From: Limnomonas spitsbergensis
Lineage: Eukaryota; Chlorophyta; Chlorophyceae; Chlamydomonadales
Assembly: GCA_037349105.1 (NCBI GenBank)
Contig: JAYJMM010000079.1
Coordinates: 1,178,001 to 1,242,000, forward strand
Direction: 5' to 3'
Length of the DNA stretch: 64,000 bases
In this document: positions 21,601 through 33,600 of the stretch, in pieces
Position numbering within the stretch: the first letter of the stretch is position 1
Layout: every line of letters begins with the position of its first letter
Program-made: the position numbers and the translations under genes
Notes under the pieces: model-generated
The model's database searches: none
What the model was told of the DNA's origin: nothing
The model's input: the letters and a program-made list of their open reading frames with translations, nothing else

Positions 21601-24600
21601 AGGTCAAGGGTTAAGGGTTTAGGGTTTAGGAGGGACATACCTTGAGCTGCGGAATCTGGCTGAGCGTGGGTCATGCCTGATTGGGTTGAAGGTCAAGGGT
21701 TTAATGTTTAGGGTTTAGGAGGGACACACCTTGAGCTGCGGAATCTGGCTGAGCGTGGGTCATGTCTGATTGGGTTGAAGGTCAAGGGTTTAGGGTTTAG
21801 GGTTTAGGAGGGACACACCTTGAGCTGCGGAATCTGGCTGAGCGTGGGTCATGCCTGATTGGGTTCAAGGTCAAGGGTTTAGGGTTTAGGGTTTAGGAGG
21901 GACACACCTTGAGCTGCGGAATCTGGCTGAGCGTGGGTCATGCCTGATTGGTTTGAAGGTTAAGGGTTTAATGTTTAGGGTTTAGGAGGGACACACCTTG
22001 AGCTGCGGAATCTGGCTGAGCGTGGGTCATGTCTGATTGGGTTGAAGGTCAAGGGTTTAGGGTTTAGGGTTTAGGAGGGACACACCTTGAGCTGCGGAAT
22101 CTGGCTGAGCGTGGGTCATGCCTGATTGGTTTGAAGGTTAAGGGTTTAATGTTTAGGGTTTAGGAGGGACACACCTTGAGCTGCGGAATCTGGCTGAGCG
22201 TGGGTCATGTCTGATTGGGTTGAAGGTCAAGGGTTTAGGGTTTAGGGTTTAGGAGGGACACACCTTGAGCTGCGGAATCTGGCTGAGCGTGGGTCATGCC
22301 TGATTGGGTTCAAGGTCAAGGGTTTAGGGTTTAGGGTTTAGGAGGGACACACCTTGAGCTGCGGAATCTGGCTGAGCGTGGGTCATGCCTGATTGGGTTG
22401 AAGGTCAAGGGTTTAGGGTTTAGGAGGGACATACCTTGAGCTGCGGAATCTGGCTGAGGGTGGGTCGTGCCTGATTGGGCGCCCAGCACTTCTTCTCGTC
22501 ACTGTATGCCTTAGTAGAGGCAAACAAGGACTTGGCGAAGACAATGGCGGACTCTGTGTTTTAACGGGTGGGGGACAAGGAAGCAGCAGGACCTTGGGAG
22601 CGGCAAATAGGGACCATGCGAATGCAACGGACACTGTGCGTGAATGGGTGGGACAAGGAAGCAGCGGGATCAAGATCCGTAAACAAGGACTTGGCGATTT
22701 CAATGGCGGAATCTGCGTTTTAACGGGTGGGACCAGGCAGCAGCGGGGCAAGGTCGATAAACCGGCAGTTTGTCTAAATTTCTCGGCACTATAAACCTTG
22801 GTAGAAGCAAATGGGGACCCTGGGAATACTATGACGGACACTGTGCGTGAGTGGGTGTGACATGGGGAGGAGCAGCAGGATCATGGCCAGAGCAACGACA
22901 CTACTTTGTCTAGATTTCTCGTGGCTGTAGGCCTGGGTAGCGGCAAATATGGATTGTGCAAATACCATGACGGAAATGATGGACGCTGTGCGTGTGTGGG
23001 TGGTACATGGGGAGGAGCAGCCGGATCGTGGTCAAGAAAGAAAGAAAGCTACACCACGTGGGTGGCGTGGGAGTTAGAGAATCAGCACAGCCTGGGCCGA
23101 AGCCACATCTGCGCCGTTAAAGTGGTCATGGTCAGTGTCACGGCACTAACAGAGTGCAGTGCAGTTGAATGGGTGATGCAGAAGCAAAGGAGGGCTGCAA
23201 GGGAGGGTATTGGGAGTGTGAACAAAAAGTATTTTGGGAGTGTGACCAAACAATATTTTGGAAGGGTTAAAGATAAGTCGATCGGCACCCAGAATCAGCT
23301 TACTCCTGTACCACATGCTTCACCTTGCATAACATGCGATAGGCTCTGATGCAGCCTGGATTTATCTTACAAAAAAACCAGCTTTGCCCTGCTTTCGTCA
23401 CCCGAGGTATAAACTGATGCAGCCTGAAAAAACTTAACCCTGATTTCATTCAAACCTAAATCCTTGTGTGCCCTTCTTTTCGTCACCTGCAATATGTTAA
23501 TGCAGACTGAATTCATCCAAACTCAAACCCTTGTTTCATGTAAACCGAAGCCCTTGTTTACCCTGCTTTTCGTCACCTGCAGTGTACTGATGCAGCCTAA
23601 ATTCATCCAAACCCAAACCCTTGTTTAGCCCTGTTTTTCGTCACCTGCAATGACGATGCGCCCGGTGTACAGCCGTTGCCCGATCATGTCGATGTTGGCC
23701 ACACCCTTAACACGCTGGACATATCTTCATGGGGCAGGGTACATGCAGTATCACATATAATATTATACATGTAACCCCGACCGGCCCATGGTCAGTGGCC
23801 CAAGCATCGGGGCCTCACCCCTCCACTGGCCAGTTGCACAAGCATCAGGGATTGCTGCGCTTAGCCCTGTCCACTGTTGGTCATGATGTGGCTGAAGTGT
23901 AGCTGAAGTGCAGCTGAAATGCAGCTAAAGGACGCAAATATACCCGGCACAAAAAACACACCTGTGCCAGGTACTCACCCAACTAAAACCTGAATACTAT
24001 TTGAACACAAACCTTAACAGTACAGCTGTGCCGGTAAATCACCTGCCTAACACAGAACCTTATCTAGACACAACCTTAAGCAGTACAGCTGTGCCGGTAA
24101 ATCACCTGCCTAACACAGAACCTTATCTAGACACAACCTTAAGCAGTACAGCTGTGCCTGTGAATCACTGCCTAACACAGAACCTTACCTAGACACAACC
24201 TTAAGCAGTACAGCTGTGCAGGTGAATCACCTACCTAACACAGAACCTTACCTAGACACAACCTTAAGCAGTACAGCTGTGCAGGTGAATCACCTACCTA
24301 ACACAGAACCTTACCTAGACACAACCTTAAGCAGTACAGCTGTGCAGGTGACTCACCTAACTATTTCCTAAACCTTATCTTAACCAACCCTTAGCACTGT
24401 AGCTGCTGTGCCAGTTTCTCACCTCACTAAAACCTAACTTTACGAAAGCCTTAACAGTGCAACTGTGCCGGTACCACACTTATAGCGGTTCGGACTTATG
24501 TCTGCACTTTTGAGGGTTCGGATTGAAAATCTAAAACATGCTATGTCGACATAAAGATACCAAGAGAGGCATAAATCAAATTATCAAATGGATGTAGCAC

Positions 24601-27600
24601 GCAATCTGAAGGCGATCGTGCTTATGTTCAAGTTATGTCGACTTGGTAATCCGACTTGACATGTTTTAGATTTCAATCCGAAACCTGGAAAGTGCAAACA
24701 TAAGTCAGAACCGCTTTCAGTTAATCGAAAACCTGAACTTGGCACAACCCTTAACACTGTAGCTGCTGTGCCAATTCCTCACCTAATCAAACCCTAACTT
24801 AACACAACTCTATCTTAACAGTACAACTGTGCTGGTAGCACACTTCACCCCAGACCCTAACTTAACACATGCTTTGACACTGCACCTGCTGTGCCGGTTT
24901 CTCACCTCACAAAACCCTAACTTACTACAACCCTCAATCAACAGTACAACTGTCCTGGTAGCACACTTAGCCCAAACCCTAACTTAACACAAGCCTTAAC
25001 AGCACAGCAGTCTGTCACTCACTGGCTGTTCCCATCGATGTCGGCGAACTTGTTTAGCAAGGCGGAGCGGGGCAGACGCACCCTGTTGGGCACAGGATGG
25101 GCGGGGAAGCGGAATGAGATAGTAGGGGGGCGGGCGGGCAGGTGGGATTAAGTACGCACAATGGGGCACCCCCCTGACCCATTGGGGCCGAACACTGACC
25201 CATTGGGACCAAACCCTGACCCATTGGGGCCAAAACCTGACCCATTGGGACCAAACCCTGACCCATTGGGACCAAACCCTGACCCATTGGGACCAAAACC
25301 TGACCCATTGGGACCAAAACCTGACCCATTGGGACCAAAACCTGACCCATTGGGACCAAACCCTGACCCATTGGGACCAAAACCTGACCCATTGGGACCA
25401 AAACCTGACCCATTGGGACCAAACCCTGACCCATTGGGACCAAAACCTGACCCATTGGGACCAAACCCTGACCCATTGGGACCAAACCCTGACCCATTGG
25501 GACCAAACCCTGACCCATTGGGACCAAACCCTGACCCATTGGGACCAAACCCTGACCCATTGGGGCCAAAACCTGACCCATTGGGACCAAAACCTGACCC
25601 ATTGGGACCAAAACCTGACCCATTGGGACCAAAACCTGACCCATTGGGACCAAACCCTACCCATTGGGACCAAACCCTGACCCATTGGGACCAAAACCTG
25701 ACCCATTGGGGCCAAGCCCTGACCCATTGGGACCAAGCCCTGACCCATTGGGACCAAACCCTGACCCATTGGGACCAAACCCTGACCCATTGGGACCAAG
25801 CCCTGACCCATTGGGACCAAAACCTGACCCATTGGGACCAAAACCTGACCCATTGGGACCAAACCCTGACCCATTGGGACCAAAACCTGACCCATTGGGA
25901 CCAAAACCTGACCCATTGGGACCAAAACCTGACCCATTGGGGCCAAGCCCTGACCCATTGGGACCAAGCCCTGACCCATTGGGACCAAAACCTGACCCAT
26001 TGGGACCAAAACCTGACCCATTGGGACCAAGCCCTGACCCATTGGGACCAAAACCTGACCCATTGGGACCAAAACCTGACCCATTGGGACCAAACCCTGA
26101 CCCATTGGGACCAAAACCTGACCCATTGGGACCAAAACCTGACCCATTAGGACCAAACCCTGACCCATTGGGTCCAAAACCTGACCCATTGGGACCAAAA
26201 CCTGACCCATTGGGACCAAAACCTGACCCATTGGGACCAAAACCTGACCCATTGGGGCCAAACCCTGACCCATTGGGACCAAAACCTGACCCATTGGGAC
26301 AAAACCCTGACCCATTGGGACCATAACCTGACCCATTGGGACCAAACCCTGACCCATTGGGACCAAAACCTGACCCATTGGGACCAAAACCTGACCCATT
26401 GGGACCAAACCCTGACCCATTGGGACCAAACCCTGACACATTGGGACCAAACCCTGACCCATTGGGACCAAAACCTGACCCATTGGGACCAAAACCTGAC
26501 CCATTGGGACCAAACCCTGACCCATTGGGACCAAAACCTGACCCATTGGGACCAAAACCTGACCCATTGGGACCAAAACCTGACCCATTGGGACCAAAAC
26601 CTGACCCATTGGGACCAAACCCTGACCCATTGGGACCAAAACCTGACCCATTGGGACCAAACCCTGACCCATTGGGAACAAACCCTGACCCATTGGGACC
26701 AAACCCTGACCCATTGGGACCAAACCCTGACCCATTGGGGCCAAGCCCTGACCCATTGGGACCAAACCCTGACCCATTGGGACAAAACCCTGACCCATTG
26801 GGGCCAAACCCTGACCCATGGGCCAACCGTCTGAACTGTAAACGTGCCACAGAAGAGACGCCGCACCTGCTGAATGATATTGAGGCGTTGTCCAGGTCAT
26901 TCCCGATGGTCTTGATGCCCATGTCGCCGATGGTGACGCCGTCAGCCAGACGACCCGACTCGTCACGCAGCTGCAGTGCAGACAACGGCAGAGGGGGAAG
27001 GGTATATGCTTGATTGGTTTAGAGCATTGATTTAAGGCCTGACTCGTCGCGCAGCTGTAGTGGAGACGGCGGCAGAGTTAGAGGGTTTGAGGTTTAAAAT
27101 TTTGACCCTCAACTTAAGACCCGGCTCAGGTTACAAAGCTGCAGTGCAGACAGCAGTGCAGAAAGGGTTTCGGGTTAATTGGTTCAGAACCGCAACCCAA
27201 GGTCCCACTCTTCATGCACCTGCAGTACACACGGGCGGCGGAGGAACAAGGGTTCAGGTCGATTGGATTCTGCCCTCAACTTACTGCCCGGCTCGTCCCA
27301 TAGCTACAGTGCAGGCAGCGGCAGAGGCGAAGGGGCTGTTGTCCCAGGGTTTAGAATTTAGAAATCAGGTGTGAGTCTGCACGAGTCAAGATGCATCTAG
27401 GAGGCAGACCATCCTATCCAGGGCAAGTAGAAAAAATAAAAATATGTTGGCCCTTGGAATGCTCGAGCATCTAAGGGCCAACAGGAATATTTGAGTGTGA
27501 TTTCATCGTATCAAAGGTCCATCCTATCCAGGGCGAGTAGAAGACAAATTTTGGCCCTTGGAATGGTTGAGCATTTAGCATTGAACGTTCAAAGCGCCAT

Positions 27601-30600
27601 CTTGTTGATCACATTTAACCTCCGGTGCTAGGGTTTAACCTACGGTGCTAGGGTTTAACCTACGGTGCTAGGGTTCAACCTACGGTGCTAGGGTATAACC
27701 TACGATGCTGGGGTTTAACCTTCAGTGCCAATGTTGAACCTATGGTGCTAGGGTTTAACCATTAATCCTAACTCCATAACCTGTTTCTAGACCCACCTTC
27801 ATCACGAAGGCGTGCGGCCCGAGGCTCTTGCCCGCCATCACGAGGTTAGCCATCACCACAGCATAGTCCGCCACACAGCCCTGAAAGAGGGTGAGGCAGG
27901 AAGGCAAGGTAAAAGGCAGGTAGGGGAATGAGGGAGCAGGCAGACAGAAAGGCAGGCTGGTGTGCAGGTAGGTAGGGGAAAGAGGGGGCAGGCAGGCAGG
28001 CAGGTAGGTAGGGGAAAGAGGGGGCAGGCAGGCAGGCAGGCAGGTAGGGGAAGGAGGGGGCAGGCAGGCAGGCAGGTAGGTAGGGGAAGGAGGGGGCAGG
28101 CAGGCAGGCAGGTAGGAAGGGGAAAGAGGGGTAGGCAGGCAGGCAGGTAGGTAGGGGAAAGAGGGGGCAGGCAGGCAGGCAGGTAGGTAGGGGAAAGAGG
28201 GGGCAGGCAGGCAGGCAGGCAGGTTGGTAGGGGAAAGAGGGGGCAGGCAGGCAGGCACGTAGGTAGGGGAAAGAGGGGGCAGGCAGGCAGGCAGGTAGGT
28301 AGGGGAAAGAGGGGGTAGGCAGGCAGGCAGGTAGGTAGGGGAAAGAGGGGGCAGGCAGGCAGGCAGGTAGGTAGGGGAAAGAGGGGGCAGGCAGGCAGGC
28401 AGGCAGGCAGGCAGGTAGGTAGGGGAAAGAGGGGGTAGGCAGGTAGGGTAATAAGGGAGAAGGCGGGTAGGCAGGTAGGTAGGGGAAAGAGGGGGCAGGC
28501 AGGTAGGGGAAGGAGGGCAGGTAGGTAGGGGAATGTCTTCGACTCTCCAGGGTAGGGCGAATAGAGCTGAAACGTCGGGGTGCTAGCTACACCACCTGTA
28601 CTGCCTACCTGAGAGATCCAGTTCTTGGCCGCTCCAGGGTAGGGCGTGTGGAGCTCAAACGTCTGTGTGCTGGCGTCCCAGCTGCAAGTCGTCTCCACCA
28701 CTGCAGCCAGAGCATCAGCATCAACATTTTGTCTATTAAAGGCCTGGACACAGTTCAGCTACAGTTCAGCTACCTCACGGCTGCAAGCTGTCTCCACCAC
28801 TGCAGCCAGGGCATCAGCGTTAGTGGTTCAATATTTTGAAGCTCGACCACTGTTCAGCTACAGTACGGGTACAGTTCAAATACATGTCAGCTACCTCCCA
28901 ACTGCTGGATGTCTCCACCACTGCAGCCAGGGCATCAGCGGCAGTGCTTCAATCTTCTGTGAAGCTCGGCCATAGTTCAGCAACAGCGCAGCTACAGGAC
29001 AGTTTCCGCTCAGCTATATGTCAGCTACCTCCCAACTGAAGGTTATCTACACCACTGCAGCCAGGGCATCGGCGTTTGTGTTTCGCTTTTAAGAGGCCTG
29101 GCCACAGTTTGGCAACGTCCGGCCACAGTTTAGTTACAGTTCAGGTACATGTGAGCTACCTCTCAGCTACAGGTTGTCTTTACCACTACATCCATAGCAT
29201 CAGCATCAGTGTTTCCCTTTGCGAAGCTCGGCTACGATTCAGCTACAGTTCAGCTACCTCCCCAGGTGCAGGTTCTGCCCGCAGCCGCGACTGGGGGCAT
29301 TGCTTGACATGAAAAAAATAGCCCAGCGCGGCATCAGTTAACCATAACAGGTACCATCCTACCATTCATGCGGGGCAAGGACCTCAGCAGGAGCAGTCGC
29401 ACGTCGTAGGTAGGTAAGGTGAACGTCCATGCATGTGCAAACACCCAGGTCGCCCATGCACGCACCCCAGCGCCTATGCCCATGCGTACACCTAATCATG
29501 CCCCCTACTCCCCGAACCTAACCACACCCTGGACCCCCCCCCCCACCGTGCCCCCTCTTCTGCTTGTCCCTTAAATCCCAGCGCAACACCAGTTGGTGCG
29601 CACGGAGGTGAGCCTCCTATAGCTGCCTTCGGGATTCAGAGAGAGAACCATCGAGCACCAAGACAGCGTGTGGGCTTGGAGTTGCACATGTCTAGAGGTT
29701 TGAGTTACAGGGTGTAGGGTGTAGGGTGTAGGGTGTAGGGTTTAACCTGGAGTTGCACATGTCTAGAGGTTTTAATTACAGGGTGTAGGGTGTAGGGTTT
29801 GGGGTCACGGGTTAAGCCTGCAGGTGCACAAGTCTTGAAGATGCTGTTAAAAAGAAAGCGCACCCCCCACACAGCCAAATTTCGAAAAGGCCAGGCAGAG
29901 CAACCCGGGTTTTATTGCAAAGAACCGTCCTGACATTAGCATTACAGCCCACCTAGACCGGAGTTGACACCGGCCAGCTTCTCCGTCAGAGCGAAGCAGC
30001 CGAGCTGCCCTCTCCGCTGCATGCTCTCCAGCAGGCGCAGGTGATCTGTCATAAGAGGTGGCGGGAGGAGGGAACAAGCAGGGCTTGAAAGAGAGGGGGG
30101 GCGAATACAAAAGCGGGATTGCTACATTTTTTTAGCCTCTCACACAAGTGTGAGAAGCTAAAAAAAGGGGCGGGCCGGAGCACCCGTGGTTATGCTCCAG
30201 CCTCTTAACGTTCAGCAGGTTACGGCAAACTCCGTCAAATGAAGTGTCTATAAAAAGAGGAATGACGGGAGGAGGGTCTTGGCAAAACTCGGAAGGGAGG
30301 AGACCTTGTTAGCACGGCTCAGACGTGAGGGGGGCCACTCTTGTGTAAGTTCCAGATAACTCAGTCAAAAACAGCACACAAGCAGGTGCCTTTGGAAATA
30401 GATGTGTCAGGAGGAGGATCCTAGCAGGGCCAGAAGGGAGGGGGGAATCACACATCGAATCACTCTCTTGGTGGCTGACAAAAGCCTGATAAGAGCCCAG
30501 CCCACTGGTCCCCGCCTAGAACGCCGGGGGTTCTAGGCCAGCAAATGAAACCAAATCAAGGTGGGCTTGAGCCGTGCCTCCGAGAGAAAAACACACTGGG

Positions 30601-33600
30601 GGGTCTGATCCAAACTTTGAGGGCCGGGTGGGCCCTGAGAGGATCAGCTGGCCAGCGCTGACCGTCAGACAGGTCAGCCACCCCATTGCTGTGCCCAGAT
30701 TTTCCCGGGCAACCACGAACTTTAAGCCAAACCATGACCAGCGAATGGCCGGGCGGCCCGAGGAACAGGACATTCTGTCACGGGGCCTGGCTGCTGGCTG
30801 AAAATACTTAAGCGCCCTAGCGTATCAAGTGCCTGTACCGGTTTGCGGGCACAAGTCCCATGCATCAAACATGATCCTTTGCTGGACTGTAAAAAACTCC
30901 AAACAACTTCACTGAGGGTCTTTCTCGACTAATCATCAGAGGAAGAGGGAGCCAGTGGGGCCCCTCTGCCACGCCACTCGATGTATTCAATGTAAATATC
31001 AGGTAAATTTTTATCTTATGATGCTTCAGATGCAATTCACACATAATTCGGAGGTATTCAGAGTTAATGTGGACGTGATTCAGACGTATTTCATAGGTAA
31101 TTCAGACATAATTCAGAGGTTATTCAGATGTGATTCAGAGGCAATTCAATGGTAATTCAGACGTAATCCAGAGGCAAGTCAGAGGTAATTAAGGCATAAT
31201 GCATTCTAGATTCAGAGGTAATTAAGGAGTTATTCAAAGGCAATTCAGACGTGATTCAGAGGCAATTCAGACTTTATTCAGACAGAATTCGGAGGTAATT
31301 CAAACATAATTCAGAGGTTATTCAGGCGTGACTTAGAGGTAATTCAGGCGTACTTCAGACTTGATTCAGAGGCAATTCAGAGGTAATTTAGATGTGATCA
31401 AGTCGTAATTCTCTGACTGCCTGACTGCCACATGCCTGTCTCAGTCACTGCAAATTCTGACTGCCAACGTACCTTCATTGCCGATGGCTGTGATGGTGCC
31501 AGCAAAGAGGTTGAACTGAACCGTGAACCTGAAGCGCACAGGGAAGGGCAGTTGAGCAAGGTATAAACATTTGAAATCCAAACCTGTAGTTGATGTTGAC
31601 TACAACTTGGTGTTTCCCTTTATTGACCTGGGCCGTGAACCTGAAGCGCACAGGGAGGGGTAGTTGAGCAAAACAGGGAAGGGTAGTTGAGCAAAACAGG
31701 GAAGGGTAGTTGAGCAAAACAGGGAAGGGTAGTTGAGCAAAACAGGGAAGGGTAGTTGAGCAAAACAGGGAAGGGTAGTTGAGCAAAACAGGGAAGGGTA
31801 GTTGAGCAAAACAGGGAAGGGTAGTTGAGCAAAACAGGGAAGGGTAGTTGAGCAAAACAGGGAAGGGTAGTTGAGCAAAACAGGGAAGGGTAGTTGAGCA
31901 AAACAGGGAAGGGTAGTTGAGCAAAACAGGGAAGGGTAGTTGAGCAAAACAGGGAAGGGTAGTTGAGCAAAACAGGGAAGGGTAGTTGAGCAAAACAGGG
32001 AAGGGCAGTTGAGCAAAACAGGGAAGGGTAGTTGAGCAAAACAGGGAAGGGTAGTTGAGCAAAACAGGGAAGGGTAGTTGAGCAAAACAGGGAAGGGTAG
32101 TTGAGCAAAACAGGGAAGGGTAGTTGAGCAAAACAGGGAAGGGTAGTTGAGCAAAACAGGGAAGGGTAGTTGAGCAAAACAGGGAAGGGTAGTTGAGCAA
32201 AACAGGGAAGGGTAGTTGAGCAAAACAGGGAAGGGTAGTTGAGCAAAACAGGGAAGGGTAGTTGAGCAAAACAGGGAAGGGTAGTTGAGCAAAACAGGGA
32301 AGGGTAGTTGAGCAAAACAGGGAAGGGTAGTTGAGCAAAACAGGGAAGGGCAGTTGAGCAAAACAGGGAAGGGTAGTTGAGCAAAACAGGGAAGGGTAGT
32401 TGAGCAAAACAGGGAAGGGTAGTTGAGCAAAACAGGGAAGGGTAGTTGAGCAAAACAGGGAAGGGTAGTTGAGCAAAACAGGGAAGGGTAGTTGAGCAAA
32501 ACAGGGAAGGGTAGTTGAGCAAAACAGGGAAGGGTAGTTGAGCAAAACAGGGAAGGGCAGTTGAGCAAAACAGGGAAGGGTAGTTGAGCAAAACAGGGAA
32601 GGGTAGTTGAGCAAAACAGGGAAGGGTAGTTGAGCAAAACAGGGAAGGGTAGTTGAGCAAAACAGGGAAGGGTAGTTGAGCAAAACAGGGAAGGGTAGTT
32701 GAGCAAAACAGGGAAGGGTAGTTGAGCAAAACAGGGAAGGGTAGTTGAGCAAAACAGGGAAGGGTAGTTGAGCAAAACAGGGAAGGGTAGTTGAGCAAAA
32801 CAGGGAAGGGTAGTTGAGCAAAACAGGGAAGGGTAGTTGAGCAAAACAGGGAAGGGCAGTTGAGCAAAACAGGGAAGGGTAGTTGAGCAAAACAGGGAAG
32901 GGCAGTTGAGCAAAACAGGGAAGGGTAGTTGAGCAAAACAGGGAAGGGTAGTTGAGCAAAACAGGGAAGGGTAGTTGAGCAAAACAGGGAAGGGCAGTTG
33001 AGCAAAACAGGGAAGGGTGGTTGAGCAAAACAGGGAAGGGTAGTTGAGCAAAACAGGGAAGGGTAGTTGAGCAAAACAGGGAAGGGTAGTTGAGCAAAAC
33101 AGGGAAGGGTAGTTGAGCAAAACAGGGAAGGGCAGTTGAGCAAAACAGGGAAGGGTGGTTGAGCAAAACAGGGAAGGGTAGTTGAGCAAAACAGGGAAGG
33201 GCAGTTGAGCAAAACAGGGAAGGGTAGTTGAGCAAAACAGGGAAGGGTAGTTGAGCAAAACAGGGAAGGGTAGTTGAGCAAAACAGGGAAGGGCAGTTGA
33301 GCAAAACAGGGAAGGGCAGTTGAGCAAAACAGGGAAGGGTAGTTGAGCAAAACAGGGAAGGGCAGTTGAGCAAAACAGGGAAGGGCAGTTGAGCAAAACA
33401 GGGAAGGGTAGTTGAGCAAAACAGGGAAGGGTAGTTGAGCAAAACAGGGAAGGGTAGTTGAGCAAAACAGGGAAGGGTAGTTGAGCAAAACAGGGAAGGG
33501 TAGTTGAGCAAAACAGGGAAGGGTAGTTGAGCAAAATAGGGAAGGGTAGTTGAGCAAAACAGGGAAGGGTAGTTGAGCAAAACAGGGAAGGGTAGTTGAG

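Noticed and set aside
20205..22475. Possible CRISPR-like array of regularly spaced repeats
   Set aside because: The spacers are not unique; the whole unit repeats, and the conserved part is the edge of an exon in a eukaryotic gene.
24996..27013. Frames of 220-656 codons with GPNGSGF or DPLGPKP heptads, resembling structural proteins
   Set aside because: The 21-bp satellite is open in all frames on both strands; real exons 7 and 8 use other boundaries and are explained by splicing.
30516..30801. Overlapping opposite frames in acyl-CoA oxidase intron 3
   Set aside because: Neither peptide is recognisable; probably a decayed mobile element.
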